Source: Streptomyces lucensis JCM 4490 (GTDB lineage: Bacteria; Actinomycetota; Actinomycetes; Streptomycetales; Streptomycetaceae). From it: a stretch of 64,000 nucleotides of DNA. Where the stretch lies: the NCBI RefSeq assembly GCF_014650035.1, contig NZ_BMUE01000001.1, positions 62,001 to 126,000 on the forward strand. The letters are read 5' to 3'. Below the pieces are notes generated by a model. That model did no database searches, was not told the origin of the DNA, and saw nothing but the letters and a program-made list of their open reading frames with translations. Below, in pieces: positions 44,142 to 54,989 of this stretch. Within the stretch, counting starts at the first letter, position 1; each line of letters starts with the position of its first letter. A program made the position numbers and the translations under genes.

Positions 44142-45047
44142 GTGACCAGCCCCACCCCCGACGCCCTCCTCGGCCCGGCCGACATCCGTGAGCTCGCGTC
44201 AGCGCTCGGTGTCCGTCCCACCAAGCAGCGCGGCCAGAACTTCGTGATCGACGCCAACACGGTCCGCCGTATCGTCCGCACCGCCGGGGTCCGTCCCGAC
44301 GACGTGGTCGTCGAGGTCGGCCCGGGGCTCGGCTCCCTCACCCTCGCGCTGCTGGAGGCCGCCGACCGGGTCACCGCGGTCGAGATCGACGACGTACTGG
44401 CCGCCGCGCTGCCCGCCACGATCGCGGCCCGCATGCCGGAGCGCGCCGACCGGTTCGCCCTGGTCCACTCCGACGCGATGCACGTCGCCGAGCTGCCCGG
44501 TCCGCAGCCGACCGCCCTGGTGGCGAACCTCCCCTACAACGTCGCCGTGCCCGTGCTGCTGCACATGCTCGACACCTTCCCCGGCATCGAGCGGACCCTG
44601 GTGATGGTGCAGTCCGAGGTCGCCGACCGGCTCGCCGCCGCGCCCGGCTCAAAGGTGTACGGCGTGCCGTCGGTCAAGGCCAACTGGTACGCCGAGGTGA
44701 AGCGGGCCGGGGCCATCGGCCGCAACGTCTTCTGGCCCGCGCCGAACGTCGACAGCGGGCTCGTGTCGCTGGTCCGGCGGACCGAGCCGATCAACACCAC
44801 GGCGTCCAAGGCGGAGGTCTTCGCGGTCGTCGACGCGGCGTTCGCGCAGCGCCGCAAGACCCTGCGGGCGGCCCTGGCCGGCTGGGCCGGATCCGCGGCG
44901 GCGGCCGAGGCGGCCCTGGTCGCGGCCGGCGTCTCGCCGCAGGCGCGCGGGGAGTCGCTGACCGTGGAGGAGTTCGCGCGGATCGCCGAGGCCGCGCCGT
45001 CACGGGGTGCGGCCCCGGCGACCCCCGACGAGGAGGCCGGCGAGTGA
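44142..45047 (+). CDS. ksgA: 16S rRNA (adenine-1518/1519-N6) dimethyltransferase
   Basis: 301 residues. [15 protein letters not shown] begins the fold, [15 protein letters not shown] is the SAM-binding motif, [10 protein letters not shown] the second motif, and [15 protein letters not shown] holds the NLPY adenine-binding signature. It dimethylates two adjacent adenines in helix 45, a late step of 30S assembly; loss gives kasugamycin resistance. The start fits a leaderless promoter. Its stop overlaps ispE (GTGA). Confidence 0.94.
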   Translation: MTSPTPDALLGPADIRELASALGVRPTKQRGQNFVIDANTVRRIVRTAGVRPDDVVVEVGPGLGSLTLALLEAADRVTAVEIDDVLAAALPATIAARMPERADRFALVHSDAMHVAELPGPQPTALVANLPYNVAVPVLLHMLDTFPGIERTLVMVQSEVADRLAAAPGSKVYGVPSVKANWYAEVKRAGAIGRNVFWPAPNVDSGLVSLVRRTEPINTTASKAEVFAVVDAAFAQRRKTLRAALAGWAGSAAAAEAALVAAGVSPQARGESLTVEEFARIAEAAPSRGAAPATPDEEAGE

Positions 45048-45940
45048 GCGTGACGGTCCGCGTCCCCGCGAAGGTCAACGTCCAGCTCGCGGTCGGCGCC
45101 GCCCGCCCCGACGGGTTCCACGACCTCGCCAACGTCTTCCTCGCGGTCGGCCTGTACGACGAGGTGACGGTGACCCCGGCCGAGGAACTCCGGGTCACCT
45201 GCGAGGGCCCGGACGCCGGCCAGGTCCCGCTGGACCACACCAACCTCGCCGCCCGCGCGGCCGTCGCCCTCGCCCGGCGCCGGGGCATCGAACCGGCCGT
45301 GCACATCCACATCGCCAAGGACATCCCCGTCGCCGGGGGCATGGCGGGCGGCAGCGCGGACGGCGCGGGCGCCCTCCTCGCCTGCGACGCGCTGTGGGCC
45401 ACGGGCGCCCCCCGGGCCGAACTCCTCGCCGTCTGCGCCGAGCTGGGCAGCGACGTGCCGTTCAGCCTGGTGGGCGGGGCGGCCCTCGGTGTGGGACGCG
45501 GGGAGCGGCTGACGGCCCTGGAGACCGGCGGCGGCTTCCACTGGGTCTTCGCGATGGCCGAGCGCGGGCTGTCGACCCCGGCGGTGTTCCGGGAGTTCGA
45601 CCGGCTCGCGGAGGGCCGACGGATCCCCGAGCCGGTGGCCTCGCGGGAACTGCTCCAGGCGCTGGCCGCGGGGGACGCCGAGGCGCTGGCCGCCGCCGTT
45701 TCCAACGACCTCCAGCCGGCCGCCCTCTCCCTCTTCCCGGAACTCGCGGACACACTGGAGGCCGGGCGCGCGGGCGGCGCGCTGACCGCGCTGGTCTCCG
45801 GCTCCGGACCCACCACCGCCTTCCTCGCGCGGGACGCAGAGTCGGCGGAGAAGGTGGCGCAGACCCTGCGCGCGTCCGGCACGTGCCGCACGGTACGGAC
45901 GGCGACGGGACCGGTACCGGGGGCGACGGTCCTGCCGTAG
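45044..45940 (+). CDS. ispE: 4-diphosphocytidyl-2-C-methyl-D-erythritol kinase
   Basis: 298 residues, a GHMP kinase. The substrate-binding start is [22 protein letters not shown], the ATP loop is [17 protein letters not shown], and the C-terminal motif is [14 protein letters not shown]. It phosphorylates CDP-ME in the MEP isoprenoid pathway. It starts at GTG 45044 overlapping the ksgA stop, so translation is coupled. Confidence 0.94.
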   Translation: MSVTVRVPAKVNVQLAVGAARPDGFHDLANVFLAVGLYDEVTVTPAEELRVTCEGPDAGQVPLDHTNLAARAAVALARRRGIEPAVHIHIAKDIPVAGGMAGGSADGAGALLACDALWATGAPRAELLAVCAELGSDVPFSLVGGAALGVGRGERLTALETGGGFHWVFAMAERGLSTPAVFREFDRLAEGRRIPEPVASRELLQALAAGDAEALAAAVSNDLQPAALSLFPELADTLEAGRAGGALTALVSGSGPTTAFLARDAESAEKVAQTLRASGTCRTVRTATGPVPGATVLP

Positions 45941-46282
45941 CGGGACCGGCCTCCGGCGCGGATCCCGCCGGGGGCGGGAAGCGCGGGGCACGCTCGGGCA
46001 CGGGATCCTGTGCCGGAGGAGCCGGAGGAGCCGGAGGAGCCGGAGAAGCCGGAGGAGCCGGAGAAGCCGGAAGGCGGCGGGTGCGACCGTTCCGCCGTGC
46101 CGGCCGGACTCGACCTGGGCGCGGCCACGCCGGGGCCGGTGCGACGCGGGCGCAAGGACGTGGGAGCACGTGCCGGACGGCGCGGACCGTGGCGGGCGCG
46201 AACCTCGTGCCGCGGTGGACCTGTCACCGGTGCCCGGTCCGCGGGCACGACGGGGGACGACGGGACGAAGGGGGACGTGGGC
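45941..46282. other. Intergenic region upstream of ankyrin/HEAT gene
   Basis: About 340 bp without a convincing gene. It contains the 9-nt tandem repeat at 46013-46075. An open frame runs through it in phase with the next gene, but its codons lack the streptomycete pattern and no ribosome binding site supports an early start. Confidence 0.5.
46013..46075 (+). repeat. 9-nt tandem repeat (GGAGGAGCC-type)
   Basis: Seven imperfect copies of GCCGGAGGA/GCCGGAGAA in a row. If translated in phase with the downstream gene it would give EEP/EKP tripeptides, but it lies upstream of the likely start. Confidence 0.75.
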
Positions 46283-47539
46283 ATGGGGGCCGACGAGGAC
46301 GGGCGGCTCGTCGTGGCCGTCCGGCGAGGGGACGCCGAGCAGGTCCGCGACCTGTTGCACGACGGCGCCGACCCGGACACGTGCGACGGGAACGGGGGCG
46401 CACCCGTGCTCTGCCTGGCGATCTCCGCGTACGACGAAACGGTGGCCGAGGCCCTGGTGGAGGCCGGAGCCGATCCGCTGCGCAGGCTGTCCGACGGGAG
46501 CACCCCGCTGCTGCGCGCCGTCGACAGCGGCTCGCTCCCGCTGACGCGGGCGGTCCTCCCCGAGATCGTGCGCCGCCCCGGCCCCGCCCGCGACGAACTG
46601 CTGGACCGTGCCCGCCTCCGGGCGCGGACGACCGCGGAGGACGAACTGCGCCGCCGCACCGGTTCGCCGGATCCGATACGGCGCACGCGGCACGTGGACG
46701 CGACCGGCAGCCGGTACGAGCGGCTCGCCCTCGGCGACAGCACCCTGTGCGACGGACAGCAGGCGATCCTCACCGCCGTCGAGGCGCATCTCGGAGTGAG
46801 CGCCTCCTTCGACGAGCTGCTCGCGCGCGCCCGGCCGTACCCGGACCGGGAGCACGTGGTCTGGTGCGAGTCGGTGTCCGTGCTCGGCCACCGGCTGGAC
46901 GACGGCACCTGGGACGCGGCCACCGCCCTGAGCCGCGACCCCGACCCGCTGAACCGCCTGTTCGGCGCCGACGTCCTGCTGATGACGCTCGTGTCCGACG
47001 CGTCCGGCCGGCACGCCCCCTACCTGGACCGGGCGGCCGAGCTCGTCCCCTGGGCGCGCCGGGAGCGGGACACCGACGTGCTCGACGTCCTGCTCAACGG
47101 GCTGACGTGGGCCGGCGGCCCGGGCGCCGAGGCCGTCGGCCTGTCGCACCTCGCGCACCCGGACCCCCGCATCCGTGGCTGGGTGCCGGACCTGCTGGAC
47201 ACCGACGTCCGCCCGCTCCGCCCGGAGAGCCTGGCCGCCGTCCTCACCCTCCTGCGGGACCCGGACGCCGACGTCCGCCACCGGACGTGCCACCGGCTGG
47301 CGCACCACCGCGGCCCCGAGCCGGAGATCGGGGACGCGCTGCTCGCGCTGACCCGGGACGAGCGGCAGGACACCCGGGCCTGGGCCGTCGCCGGCCTCGC
47401 CGCCCGCGACGACCCGCGCTGTCTGGAGGCCGAGCGTCACATCGGACCCGTCGAGACGGGCACGGTGGACGAGTGGCTGCCGCTGACGGCGGTCTGGCAC
47501 TACCGGCGGCGCATGGAGCGGCAGGAAAGCGAAGGCTGA
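46283..47539 (+). CDS. Ankyrin-repeat and HEAT-like repeat protein
   Basis: 418 residues. N-terminal ankyrin repeats are clear: LVVAVRRGDAEQVRDLLHDGADPD, then PVLCLAISAYDETVAEALVEAG. The C-terminal half resembles HEAT repeats (LRDPDADVRHRTCHRLAHHRG, RQDTRAWAVAGLAAR). It is a soluble protein, probably a protein-interaction scaffold; the partner is unknown. The ATG at 46283 is preceded by AAGGGGGA. It sits between ispE and the ABC-F gene. Confidence 0.72.
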   Translation: MGADEDGRLVVAVRRGDAEQVRDLLHDGADPDTCDGNGGAPVLCLAISAYDETVAEALVEAGADPLRRLSDGSTPLLRAVDSGSLPLTRAVLPEIVRRPGPARDELLDRARLRARTTAEDELRRRTGSPDPIRRTRHVDATGSRYERLALGDSTLCDGQQAILTAVEAHLGVSASFDELLARARPYPDREHVVWCESVSVLGHRLDDGTWDAATALSRDPDPLNRLFGADVLLMTLVSDASGRHAPYLDRAAELVPWARRERDTDVLDVLLNGLTWAGGPGAEAVGLSHLAHPDPRIRGWVPDLLDTDVRPLRPESLAAVLTLLRDPDADVRHRTCHRLAHHRGPEPEIGDALLALTRDERQDTRAWAVAGLAARDDPRCLEAERHIGPVETGTVDEWLPLTAVWHYRRRMERQESEG

Positions 47540-47586
47540 CCTCCGACTACCCTGGACGGGCGATCCATCCCCGGGGCAGGAGTGAA

Positions 47587-49395
<1,809 letters not shown>

Positions 49396-49407
49396 CACGA
49401 AGGCACC

Positions 49408-49442
49408 CGGCGCGCGCGGCTTGATTCAGGCGGCGCGCGCCG
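49408..49442 (+). terminator. Terminator after ABC-F gene
   Basis: CGGCGCGCGC and GCGCGCGCCG pair around a 15-nt loop, followed by a T-rich TTGTTG. Confidence 0.7.
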
Positions 49443-49654
49443 TTGTTGCGCGCGCCGCGTGAAGGGGGAGTGAAGGCGCGTAACGGCGGCATCACGGGCC
49501 GGTTCTCCCTTGGGAACAGCGGCGGATCCGGAACCGGGGACCGTCGGTGCCGGGTGATAGAAAGAGCCTTCTGAGAACAGTCTGAGTACGACCTTGGGTC
49601 CGTCACGAACCTCGGGGCGTGGCTAAAAATCAGTGAACGAGGGGGAGAGCGCTG

Positions 49655-51496
49655 ATGACTCAGCCGCCCAACCAGCCGCCGCAGGGTGGTTTCGGAGCGC
49701 CGCAGGACCAGCCGCCGCAGGACCAGCCACCGCAGGGCGGAGGCTTCGGTGCCCCGCAGCCGCCCCCGGCGCCGGGTGGCTTCGGCGCCCCGCAGACACC
49801 TCCGGCGCAGGGTGGTTTCGGTGCCCCGCAGACGCCGCCCCCGCCCCCGTCGCAGCCGCCCGCCGGACCCCCGCAGCCCCAGCCGGGCTACGGCTACCCG
49901 CAGCAGCCCGGCCCCTACGGCGCTCCCACCGCCCCCGCCGCCCCGGGCCCCTACGGTTACCCGCAGCAGCCGCAGCCCCAGCCCGGCCCGTACGCGTCGG
50001 CGCCGCAGCCCGGCTACGGCTACGCGCAGCAGCCGCCGTACCCGGGCGCACCCGGCGCGCCGGACGGCAACAGGCCGGCCTCCAGGAAGAAGCCGGCGCT
50101 GATCATCGGCGCCGCCGCGGCCGCGCTGCTCGTCATCGGCGGCACGGTGTACGCGGTCACCAGTGGCGACGACGGCGGTGGCGGCGGGAAGAAGCCCGTC
50201 GCCCAGCACAGCGACGACCCCAAGCACTCCACCTCCCCGTCCCCCAGCGCGTCCAGCGGCGGCGAGGACCCGGACCACCTCAACGACGGCCGGCAGGCCG
50301 GTGACGCGAAGGTGCTCTGGTACAAGCCCGCCCCGGACGCCCCGGGTTCCGGCGCCGACGCGCCCGGCATGTGGATCAGCGGCGGCACGGCGGTGAAGGC
50401 GGCGTACAAGCAGGTCTTCGCCTATGGCGCCGCCGACGGCAGCACCGCCTGGGGGCCGATCGACTTCCCGCAGAAGATCTGCGCGAGCACCACGAACGCG
50501 TCGTCCGACGGCAAGATCGTCGTGGCGTACATGAACAGCGGCGGCGACCGCGCGAAGTGCAACCAGCTGCAGCAGATCGACCTGAAGACCGGCGAGAAGG
50601 GCTGGAGCGGCGAGGTCGCCGACGGCGGACTGTTCGACAGCGCGCTCAACGTCGAGCTCACCGTGACCGGCAAGACGCTGCTGGTGAGCCGTTCGCAGTC
50701 CGGCACCGCGTACGACATCGACAGCGGCAAGAAGCTGTACGACAAGAAGAAGTACGGCGCCGCCTGCTTCCCGACCGCCTACGCGGGCGGCACGAACCGG
50801 CTCGTCCAGGTGGCCTCCTGCGGCGCCGGCACGGGCAACGAGCACGACGAGATCCAGGAACTCGACCCGGCCACCGGCAAGGTGAAGTGGACCCAGGCCG
50901 TCAAGAAGGGCTGGGAGGTGAGCCGGACCTACTCCGTCGACCCGCTCGTGGTCTACCTGACCAACCGGGACAAGAAGGCCTGGAACATCTCCACGTTCAC
51001 CGACAAGGGCAAGTTCCGTTCCGAGGTCAAGGTCGACGAGAAGTTCGCCCCCCGCTGCGGCTGGGCGATCCTCGAGCGGGACCTCCAGGGCTGCCAGGGC
51101 GTCGCGGTCGACGCCAACACGCTCTACCTGCCCACGGACGCCACCACCAGCGCCAACGAGATCGTGGCGATCAGCCTCGCCGACGGCAAGGCGAAGTGGC
51201 GGGTGAAGTCCCCGGCGGACGAGCCGATGGCCCCGCTGAAGGTCGAGGGCGGCAAGCTCATCGCCTACGTGCAGCCGTCGTACGACGCGGGCGGCCAGGT
51301 CGTGTCCATCCCGGTCACCGGTTCCTCCCACAAGACCACGCGGCTGCTGCAGAACCCGCAGGGCGCCGCCGACGTGGAGAACACCTTCTACGACGGTGCC
51401 GTCGACTGGGTCGACGGGCGGCTCTTCATCTCCTCCGGCCGGCTGTCCGGCAACGACGACTCCAAGGAGAAGCTGATGATGGCCTTCGGCGACTGA
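49655..51496 (+). CDS. Membrane-anchored beta-propeller protein with Pro/Gln-rich N-terminus (paralogue 1)
   Basis: 613 residues. Residues 1-140 are low complexity with repeats of GGFGAPQ and GYGYPQQP. A membrane segment lies at ~147-167, and the rest is an external PQQ-like propeller (LQQIDLKTGEKGWSGEV, IQELDPATGKVKWTQAVKKG). The long cytoplasmic Pro-rich tail resembles actinobacterial proteins under Ser/Thr kinase or localisation control. The function is unknown; it might bind a ligand or wall component. A GGGGGAGAG ribosome binding site precedes the ATG. Confidence 0.75.
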   Translation: MTQPPNQPPQGGFGAPQDQPPQDQPPQGGGFGAPQPPPAPGGFGAPQTPPAQGGFGAPQTPPPPPSQPPAGPPQPQPGYGYPQQPGPYGAPTAPAAPGPYGYPQQPQPQPGPYASAPQPGYGYAQQPPYPGAPGAPDGNRPASRKKPALIIGAAAAALLVIGGTVYAVTSGDDGGGGGKKPVAQHSDDPKHSTSPSPSASSGGEDPDHLNDGRQAGDAKVLWYKPAPDAPGSGADAPGMWISGGTAVKAAYKQVFAYGAADGSTAWGPIDFPQKICASTTNASSDGKIVVAYMNSGGDRAKCNQLQQIDLKTGEKGWSGEVADGGLFDSALNVELTVTGKTLLVSRSQSGTAYDIDSGKKLYDKKKYGAACFPTAYAGGTNRLVQVASCGAGTGNEHDEIQELDPATGKVKWTQAVKKGWEVSRTYSVDPLVVYLTNRDKKAWNISTFTDKGKFRSEVKVDEKFAPRCGWAILERDLQGCQGVAVDANTLYLPTDATTSANEIVAISLADGKAKWRVKSPADEPMAPLKVEGGKLIAYVQPSYDAGGQVVSIPVTGSSHKTTRLLQNPQGAADVENTFYDGAVDWVDGRLFISSGRLSGNDDSKEKLMMAFGD

Positions 51497-51590
51497 GCCG
51501 GGCCCACGTCCCTTCGCCTTCGCCTTCGCACCGAGTCCCGCGTCCCTTCCGCCGTCCGGCCTTCAGAGTTCTGCCGAGGTATCCGCTCCC

Positions 51591-53570
51591 ATGACCCAGC
51601 CGCCCCCTCCGCCGCCCAACCAGCCCCCGCAGCAGGGCGGGTTCGGCCCCCCGGCCCCCCAGACCCCGCCGCCGGCCCCGCAGACCGCGCCCCAAGGCCA
51701 GCCGCCGGCGCCCGCGGACCAGCCGCCCGCGCCCCCGGCTGCCCCGGCCCCCGCGGGCCCGCCCGCGCCGCAGCCCCCCGCGCCCCAGGCGCCGGCTCCC
51801 CAGGCCCCGGCGGCCCCGCCCGCGCCCCCCGCGCAGTCGCCGCAGCCCGGTTACGGCTACCCGCAGCCCGCACCGGCCCCGCAGCCGCCGCAGCCGCAGC
51901 CCGGCTACGGCTACCCGGGCGCGCAGCAGTACCCGTACGCCCAGCAGCCCCCGGCCTACGGTCAGCAGCCCGCCGGCTACGGCGCCCAGCCGCCGAACCC
52001 CTACACGCAGCCGACGCAGCCCATGCAGGCCGCCCAGCCGGGTTACGGCTACGGCTTCCCGGGCCAGCCGCCGACCGTGCCGATGCAGTCCCAGCCGGGG
52101 CAGAGCGGCGGGCGCAACAACACCGTGCTGTTCATCGTGGTGGCGGCGGTCGTCGCCATCGCCCTGATAGTCGGCGGCGGCATCTGGTACGCCAAGTCCT
52201 CCGGCGACGACGGCAAGAAGCACGAGACCGCCTCCTCCAGCGGCGGCACGGGCGGCAAGAACGGCACGGGCGGCACCACGGGCGGCTCCGGCGGCACGTC
52301 CGGCGGCGGCAAGGAGAAGGTGCCCGCCGACCCCGCGTCCAAGATGATCTTCAACGTGCCGCTGCCCAAGGCGAACGACACGGTCGTCACCGAGGGCTCG
52401 TGGCTGACGGACAAGGTGTACGCCAAGAGCGGCATCGCCGAGATCGTCGGCTACGACCCCGACAAGGGCACCAAGCTGTGGACCCTCAAGCTGCCCGGCC
52501 CGGTGTGCGCGGCCAGCGACCACGTCACCACGGACAACAAGACGGCGATCACCTTCCAGCCGAAGATGCCGGCGAAGAACTCCTCCGCGGGCTGCAGCCA
52601 GATCGCCGGGATCGACCTCGACGCGGGCAAGAAGCTGTGGACGAAGACGGTCAAGTCCGGTGACTACGCGCTCACCTTCCAGAACGTGACGGTCTCCCAG
52701 CACACCGTCGCGGTCGGCAGCACCAACGGCGGCGCCGCGTTCGACATCGACTCCGGCGCCTCCCTGTGGCAGCCGAAGCCGGACGACAACTGCTACGACG
52801 CCGGCTACGGCGGCGGCGCCAAGCTGGTCGCGGTGCGCAAGTGCGGCGAGTACGACAACCGGCAGCTGCACATCCAGAACATCGACCCCAAGACGGGGAA
52901 GGTGATCTCCGAGTACAAGATGCCCGCGGGCGTCGAGTACGCCTCCGTCGTCTCCACCGACCCGCTGGTGGTGGCCGCCGACGTCGGCGACAGCGCGGGC
53001 GACGGCAGCGGCGTCTCGGACTACTTCTCCATCGACACCAGGACCGGCAAGCTGCTCACCCGCATCTCCGCGCCCGGTGACACCTACGGGGGCCGCTGCG
53101 ACGGCATCATGCGCATCGAGGCCTGCAAGCAGATCGTCGCCGGCAACGGCAAGCTCTACCTGCCGACCGAGGAGCACGACGGCAAGGGCGCCTCGTACAG
53201 CAAGACGAACGAGATCATCGCCTTCGACCTGAACACCGGCAAGCAGACCGGCCAGCGCGCCGAGGCCGGCGACGGCTACATCCTGTCCCCGCTGCGCATG
53301 GACGGCGGCAACCTGATCGCCTACAAGCGGCCGCCGTACGACAAGGGCGGGCAGGTCGTCAGTATCGACGGCGGCAGCTTCAAGGAGACCAAGCTGCTGG
53401 AGAACCCGGCCGACCGGAGCGTGCGGGACGCGGAGACCGGCCTGCTGCCGGAGTACGCGGAGATCCTCTACGCGCAGGGCCGCCTCTACATGTCGGCGGT
53501 GTTCGCCCACAAGACGAGCTCGGCGTACGGCAAGGAGTACCTGGTGGTGGCGTTCGGCGCGGGCGGCTGA
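51591..53570 (+). CDS. Membrane-anchored beta-propeller protein with Pro/Ala/Gln-rich N-terminus (paralogue 2)
   Basis: 659 residues, built like the preceding protein: residues 1-170 Pro/Gln/Ala-rich, TM at ~178-200, then a Gly/Lys/Thr linker and a PQQ-like propeller (IAGIDLDAGKKLWTKTV, HIQNIDPKTGKVISEYK). It has several Cys in the external part, which may form disulfides. It lies 94 nt after paralogue 1 and probably arose by tandem duplication; the two may be co-transcribed. A terminator follows. Confidence 0.75.
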   Translation: MTQPPPPPPNQPPQQGGFGPPAPQTPPPAPQTAPQGQPPAPADQPPAPPAAPAPAGPPAPQPPAPQAPAPQAPAAPPAPPAQSPQPGYGYPQPAPAPQPPQPQPGYGYPGAQQYPYAQQPPAYGQQPAGYGAQPPNPYTQPTQPMQAAQPGYGYGFPGQPPTVPMQSQPGQSGGRNNTVLFIVVAAVVAIALIVGGGIWYAKSSGDDGKKHETASSSGGTGGKNGTGGTTGGSGGTSGGGKEKVPADPASKMIFNVPLPKANDTVVTEGSWLTDKVYAKSGIAEIVGYDPDKGTKLWTLKLPGPVCAASDHVTTDNKTAITFQPKMPAKNSSAGCSQIAGIDLDAGKKLWTKTVKSGDYALTFQNVTVSQHTVAVGSTNGGAAFDIDSGASLWQPKPDDNCYDAGYGGGAKLVAVRKCGEYDNRQLHIQNIDPKTGKVISEYKMPAGVEYASVVSTDPLVVAADVGDSAGDGSGVSDYFSIDTRTGKLLTRISAPGDTYGGRCDGIMRIEACKQIVAGNGKLYLPTEEHDGKGASYSKTNEIIAFDLNTGKQTGQRAEAGDGYILSPLRMDGGNLIAYKRPPYDKGGQVVSIDGGSFKETKLLENPADRSVRDAETGLLPEYAEILYAQGRLYMSAVFAHKTSSAYGKEYLVVAFGAGG

Positions 53571-53617
53571 CCGCCCGCCGGCGGCGCCGCCCGCCTCGCC
53601 CGAATGGGTGACTTACC

Positions 53618-53656
53618 GAGAAGTGCCCCGGATTTCATCGATCCGGGGCACTTCTC
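53618..53656 (+). terminator. Strong hairpin terminator
   Basis: GAGAAGTGCCCCGGAT, loop TTCATCG, and the perfect 16-bp complement, 47 nt after the second propeller gene. Confidence 0.9.
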
Positions 53657-53790
53657 ATCAATAGGGGCAGCGCGGGGTCGAACAAGCGTGTAGCTTCCGG
53701 GGGCATGAAGGGCGAGGTGCCGGGGGGCCCTCTGTCGTTGCGGACCGTGGGCGTCCATAGTGGGGCGTCCATGGGGGGACTGGGGGGTCT

Positions 53791-54477
53791 ATGGCAGTGC
53801 GGCTCATGGTCGTCGACGATCACCGACTGCTCGCGGAGGCGCTGGCGTCGGCGCTGAAGCTGCGCGGGCACCGGGTGCTCGCCGCGGCGGCGCCGGCCGC
53901 GGGCGCGGCGGACCTGGTGATCGCGCGGGCGCCGGAGGTGTGCCTGCTGGGCACGGCGGCACCGGCCGAGCCGGGGGTGTTCGATCCGGTGGTGAAGATC
54001 AAGCGGGACCGGCCGCAGGTGGCGGTGCTGGTGCTGGGCCCGGTGCCGTCCCCGCGGGGCATCGCGGCGGCCTTCGCCGCGGGCGCCTCCGGCTACGTAC
54101 GGCACGACGAGCGGATCGAGGGCGTGGAGCGGGCCATCATGAAGGCCCGGGCGGGGGAGGCGGCGGTGGCACCGCAGCTGCTGCAGAGCGCGTTCGGCGA
54201 GCTGCTCAATCCCGCGGTGCAGCCCGACGACGAGGCCCAGCGGCTGCTGCGCCTGCTCACTCCGCGGGAGGTGGAGGTGCTGGTGAGGGTCGCCGACGGC
54301 GAGGACACGCGGCTGATCGCCGCGGGCATGGGCATCGCGCCCAGCACCGCCCGTACGCACGTGCAGCGGGTGCTGATGAAGCTGGGCGTGGGCTCCCGTC
54401 TGGAGGCAGCGGCCCTGGCCGCCCGCACCGGCCTCCTGGACCGCGCGGCCCCCTGCCTGGACACCGGCCCCGCCTGA
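53791..54477 (+). CDS. Orphan LuxR-type regulator with degenerate receiver domain
   Basis: 228 residues. The N-terminal receiver fold begins MVVDDHRLLAEAL, but the phospho-acceptor Asp is replaced by Gly54 (VCLLGTAAP) and the conserved Lys by Arg104 (GYVRHD). The C-terminal LuxR helix-turn-helix is intact (LTPREVEVLVRVADGEDTRLIAAGMGIAPSTARTHVQRVLMKLGV). It therefore cannot work by ordinary phosphorylation. No histidine kinase is nearby. It probably responds to a ligand, dimerises constitutively or is otherwise controlled. Similar pseudo-receiver regulators exist in Streptomyces. Confidence 0.85.
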   Translation: MAVRLMVVDDHRLLAEALASALKLRGHRVLAAAAPAAGAADLVIARAPEVCLLGTAAPAEPGVFDPVVKIKRDRPQVAVLVLGPVPSPRGIAAAFAAGASGYVRHDERIEGVERAIMKARAGEAAVAPQLLQSAFGELLNPAVQPDDEAQRLLRLLTPREVEVLVRVADGEDTRLIAAGMGIAPSTARTHVQRVLMKLGVGSRLEAAALAARTGLLDRAAPCLDTGPA

Positions 54478-54525
54478 CAGCCACAGCACCCGGCGCGCCC
54501 CCGCGCAGCCGGGGGCCACCCTTTC

Positions 54526-54557
54526 CAGGGGCGCGGGGAACTGCGCGCCCGGCCCCC
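54526..54557 (-). repeat. REP-like repeat copy (inverted)
   Basis: Reverse complement contains GCGCGCAGTTCCCCGCGCCC, nearly identical to the copy at 19403-19435. It lies between two convergent genes. Confidence 0.65.
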
Positions 54558-54614
54558 ACGCACCCGCGGACGGGCACGACGCCCCCGCGGCCGGGCAACC
54601 GGGCACGGCGGCGA

Positions 54615-54968
54615 CTACGCCGACTCCTTCTCCTCCGGCAACCCCTCCGGAGGAACCGGCGGCGGGGTCGGCCGCAGCTTCAGCCAGGCCAGGAAGAAGA
54701 TGCCCAGCAGCAGCATCCCGATCCCGGTCCACAGGTTGATGTTGACGCCCTGCGCCTTGTCGATGGCGGACTGGGAGTCGGTGATGCCGACGATCGTGAC
54801 GATGACGCCGTAGACGACGAACAGGCCGCCGATGATGCGGCGCAGGTCGAAGATGCGGGCGGCGGTCGCCGACTTGGTCTCCAGGTCGGCGACGTCACGC
54901 GAGAGGTCGCTCTCGGTGTAGTGGTGGTGCCGGCCGGGGTGGTCGGCGTGTCCGGGCTGTTCGCTCAT
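54615..54968 (-). CDS. Small membrane protein downstream of the symporter
   Basis: 117 residues. The N-terminus is His-rich (HADHPGRHHHY), two membrane segments follow at ~45-62 and ~79-95 (IGGLFVVYGVIVTIVGI, LWTGIGMLLLGIFFLAWL), and the C-terminus is Pro/Glu-rich. It lies 21 nt downstream of the symporter and is probably co-transcribed, so it may be an accessory membrane subunit. No known family was recognised. Confidence 0.7.
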   Translation of the reverse strand: MSEQPGHADHPGRHHHYTESDLSRDVADLETKSATAARIFDLRRIIGGLFVVYGVIVTIVGITDSQSAIDKAQGVNINLWTGIGMLLLGIFFLAWLKLRPTPPPVPPEGLPEEKESA

Positions 54969-54989
54969 GATTTCCTCGGTCCTCCCGCG

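Noticed and set aside
45007..47586. Apparent fusion of the ABC-F gene to an upstream 860-residue extension
   Set aside because: The extension overlaps ispE and the ankyrin gene in a different frame and is Arg/Pro-rich; AGGAG and ATG at 47587 give the proper ABC-F N-terminus.
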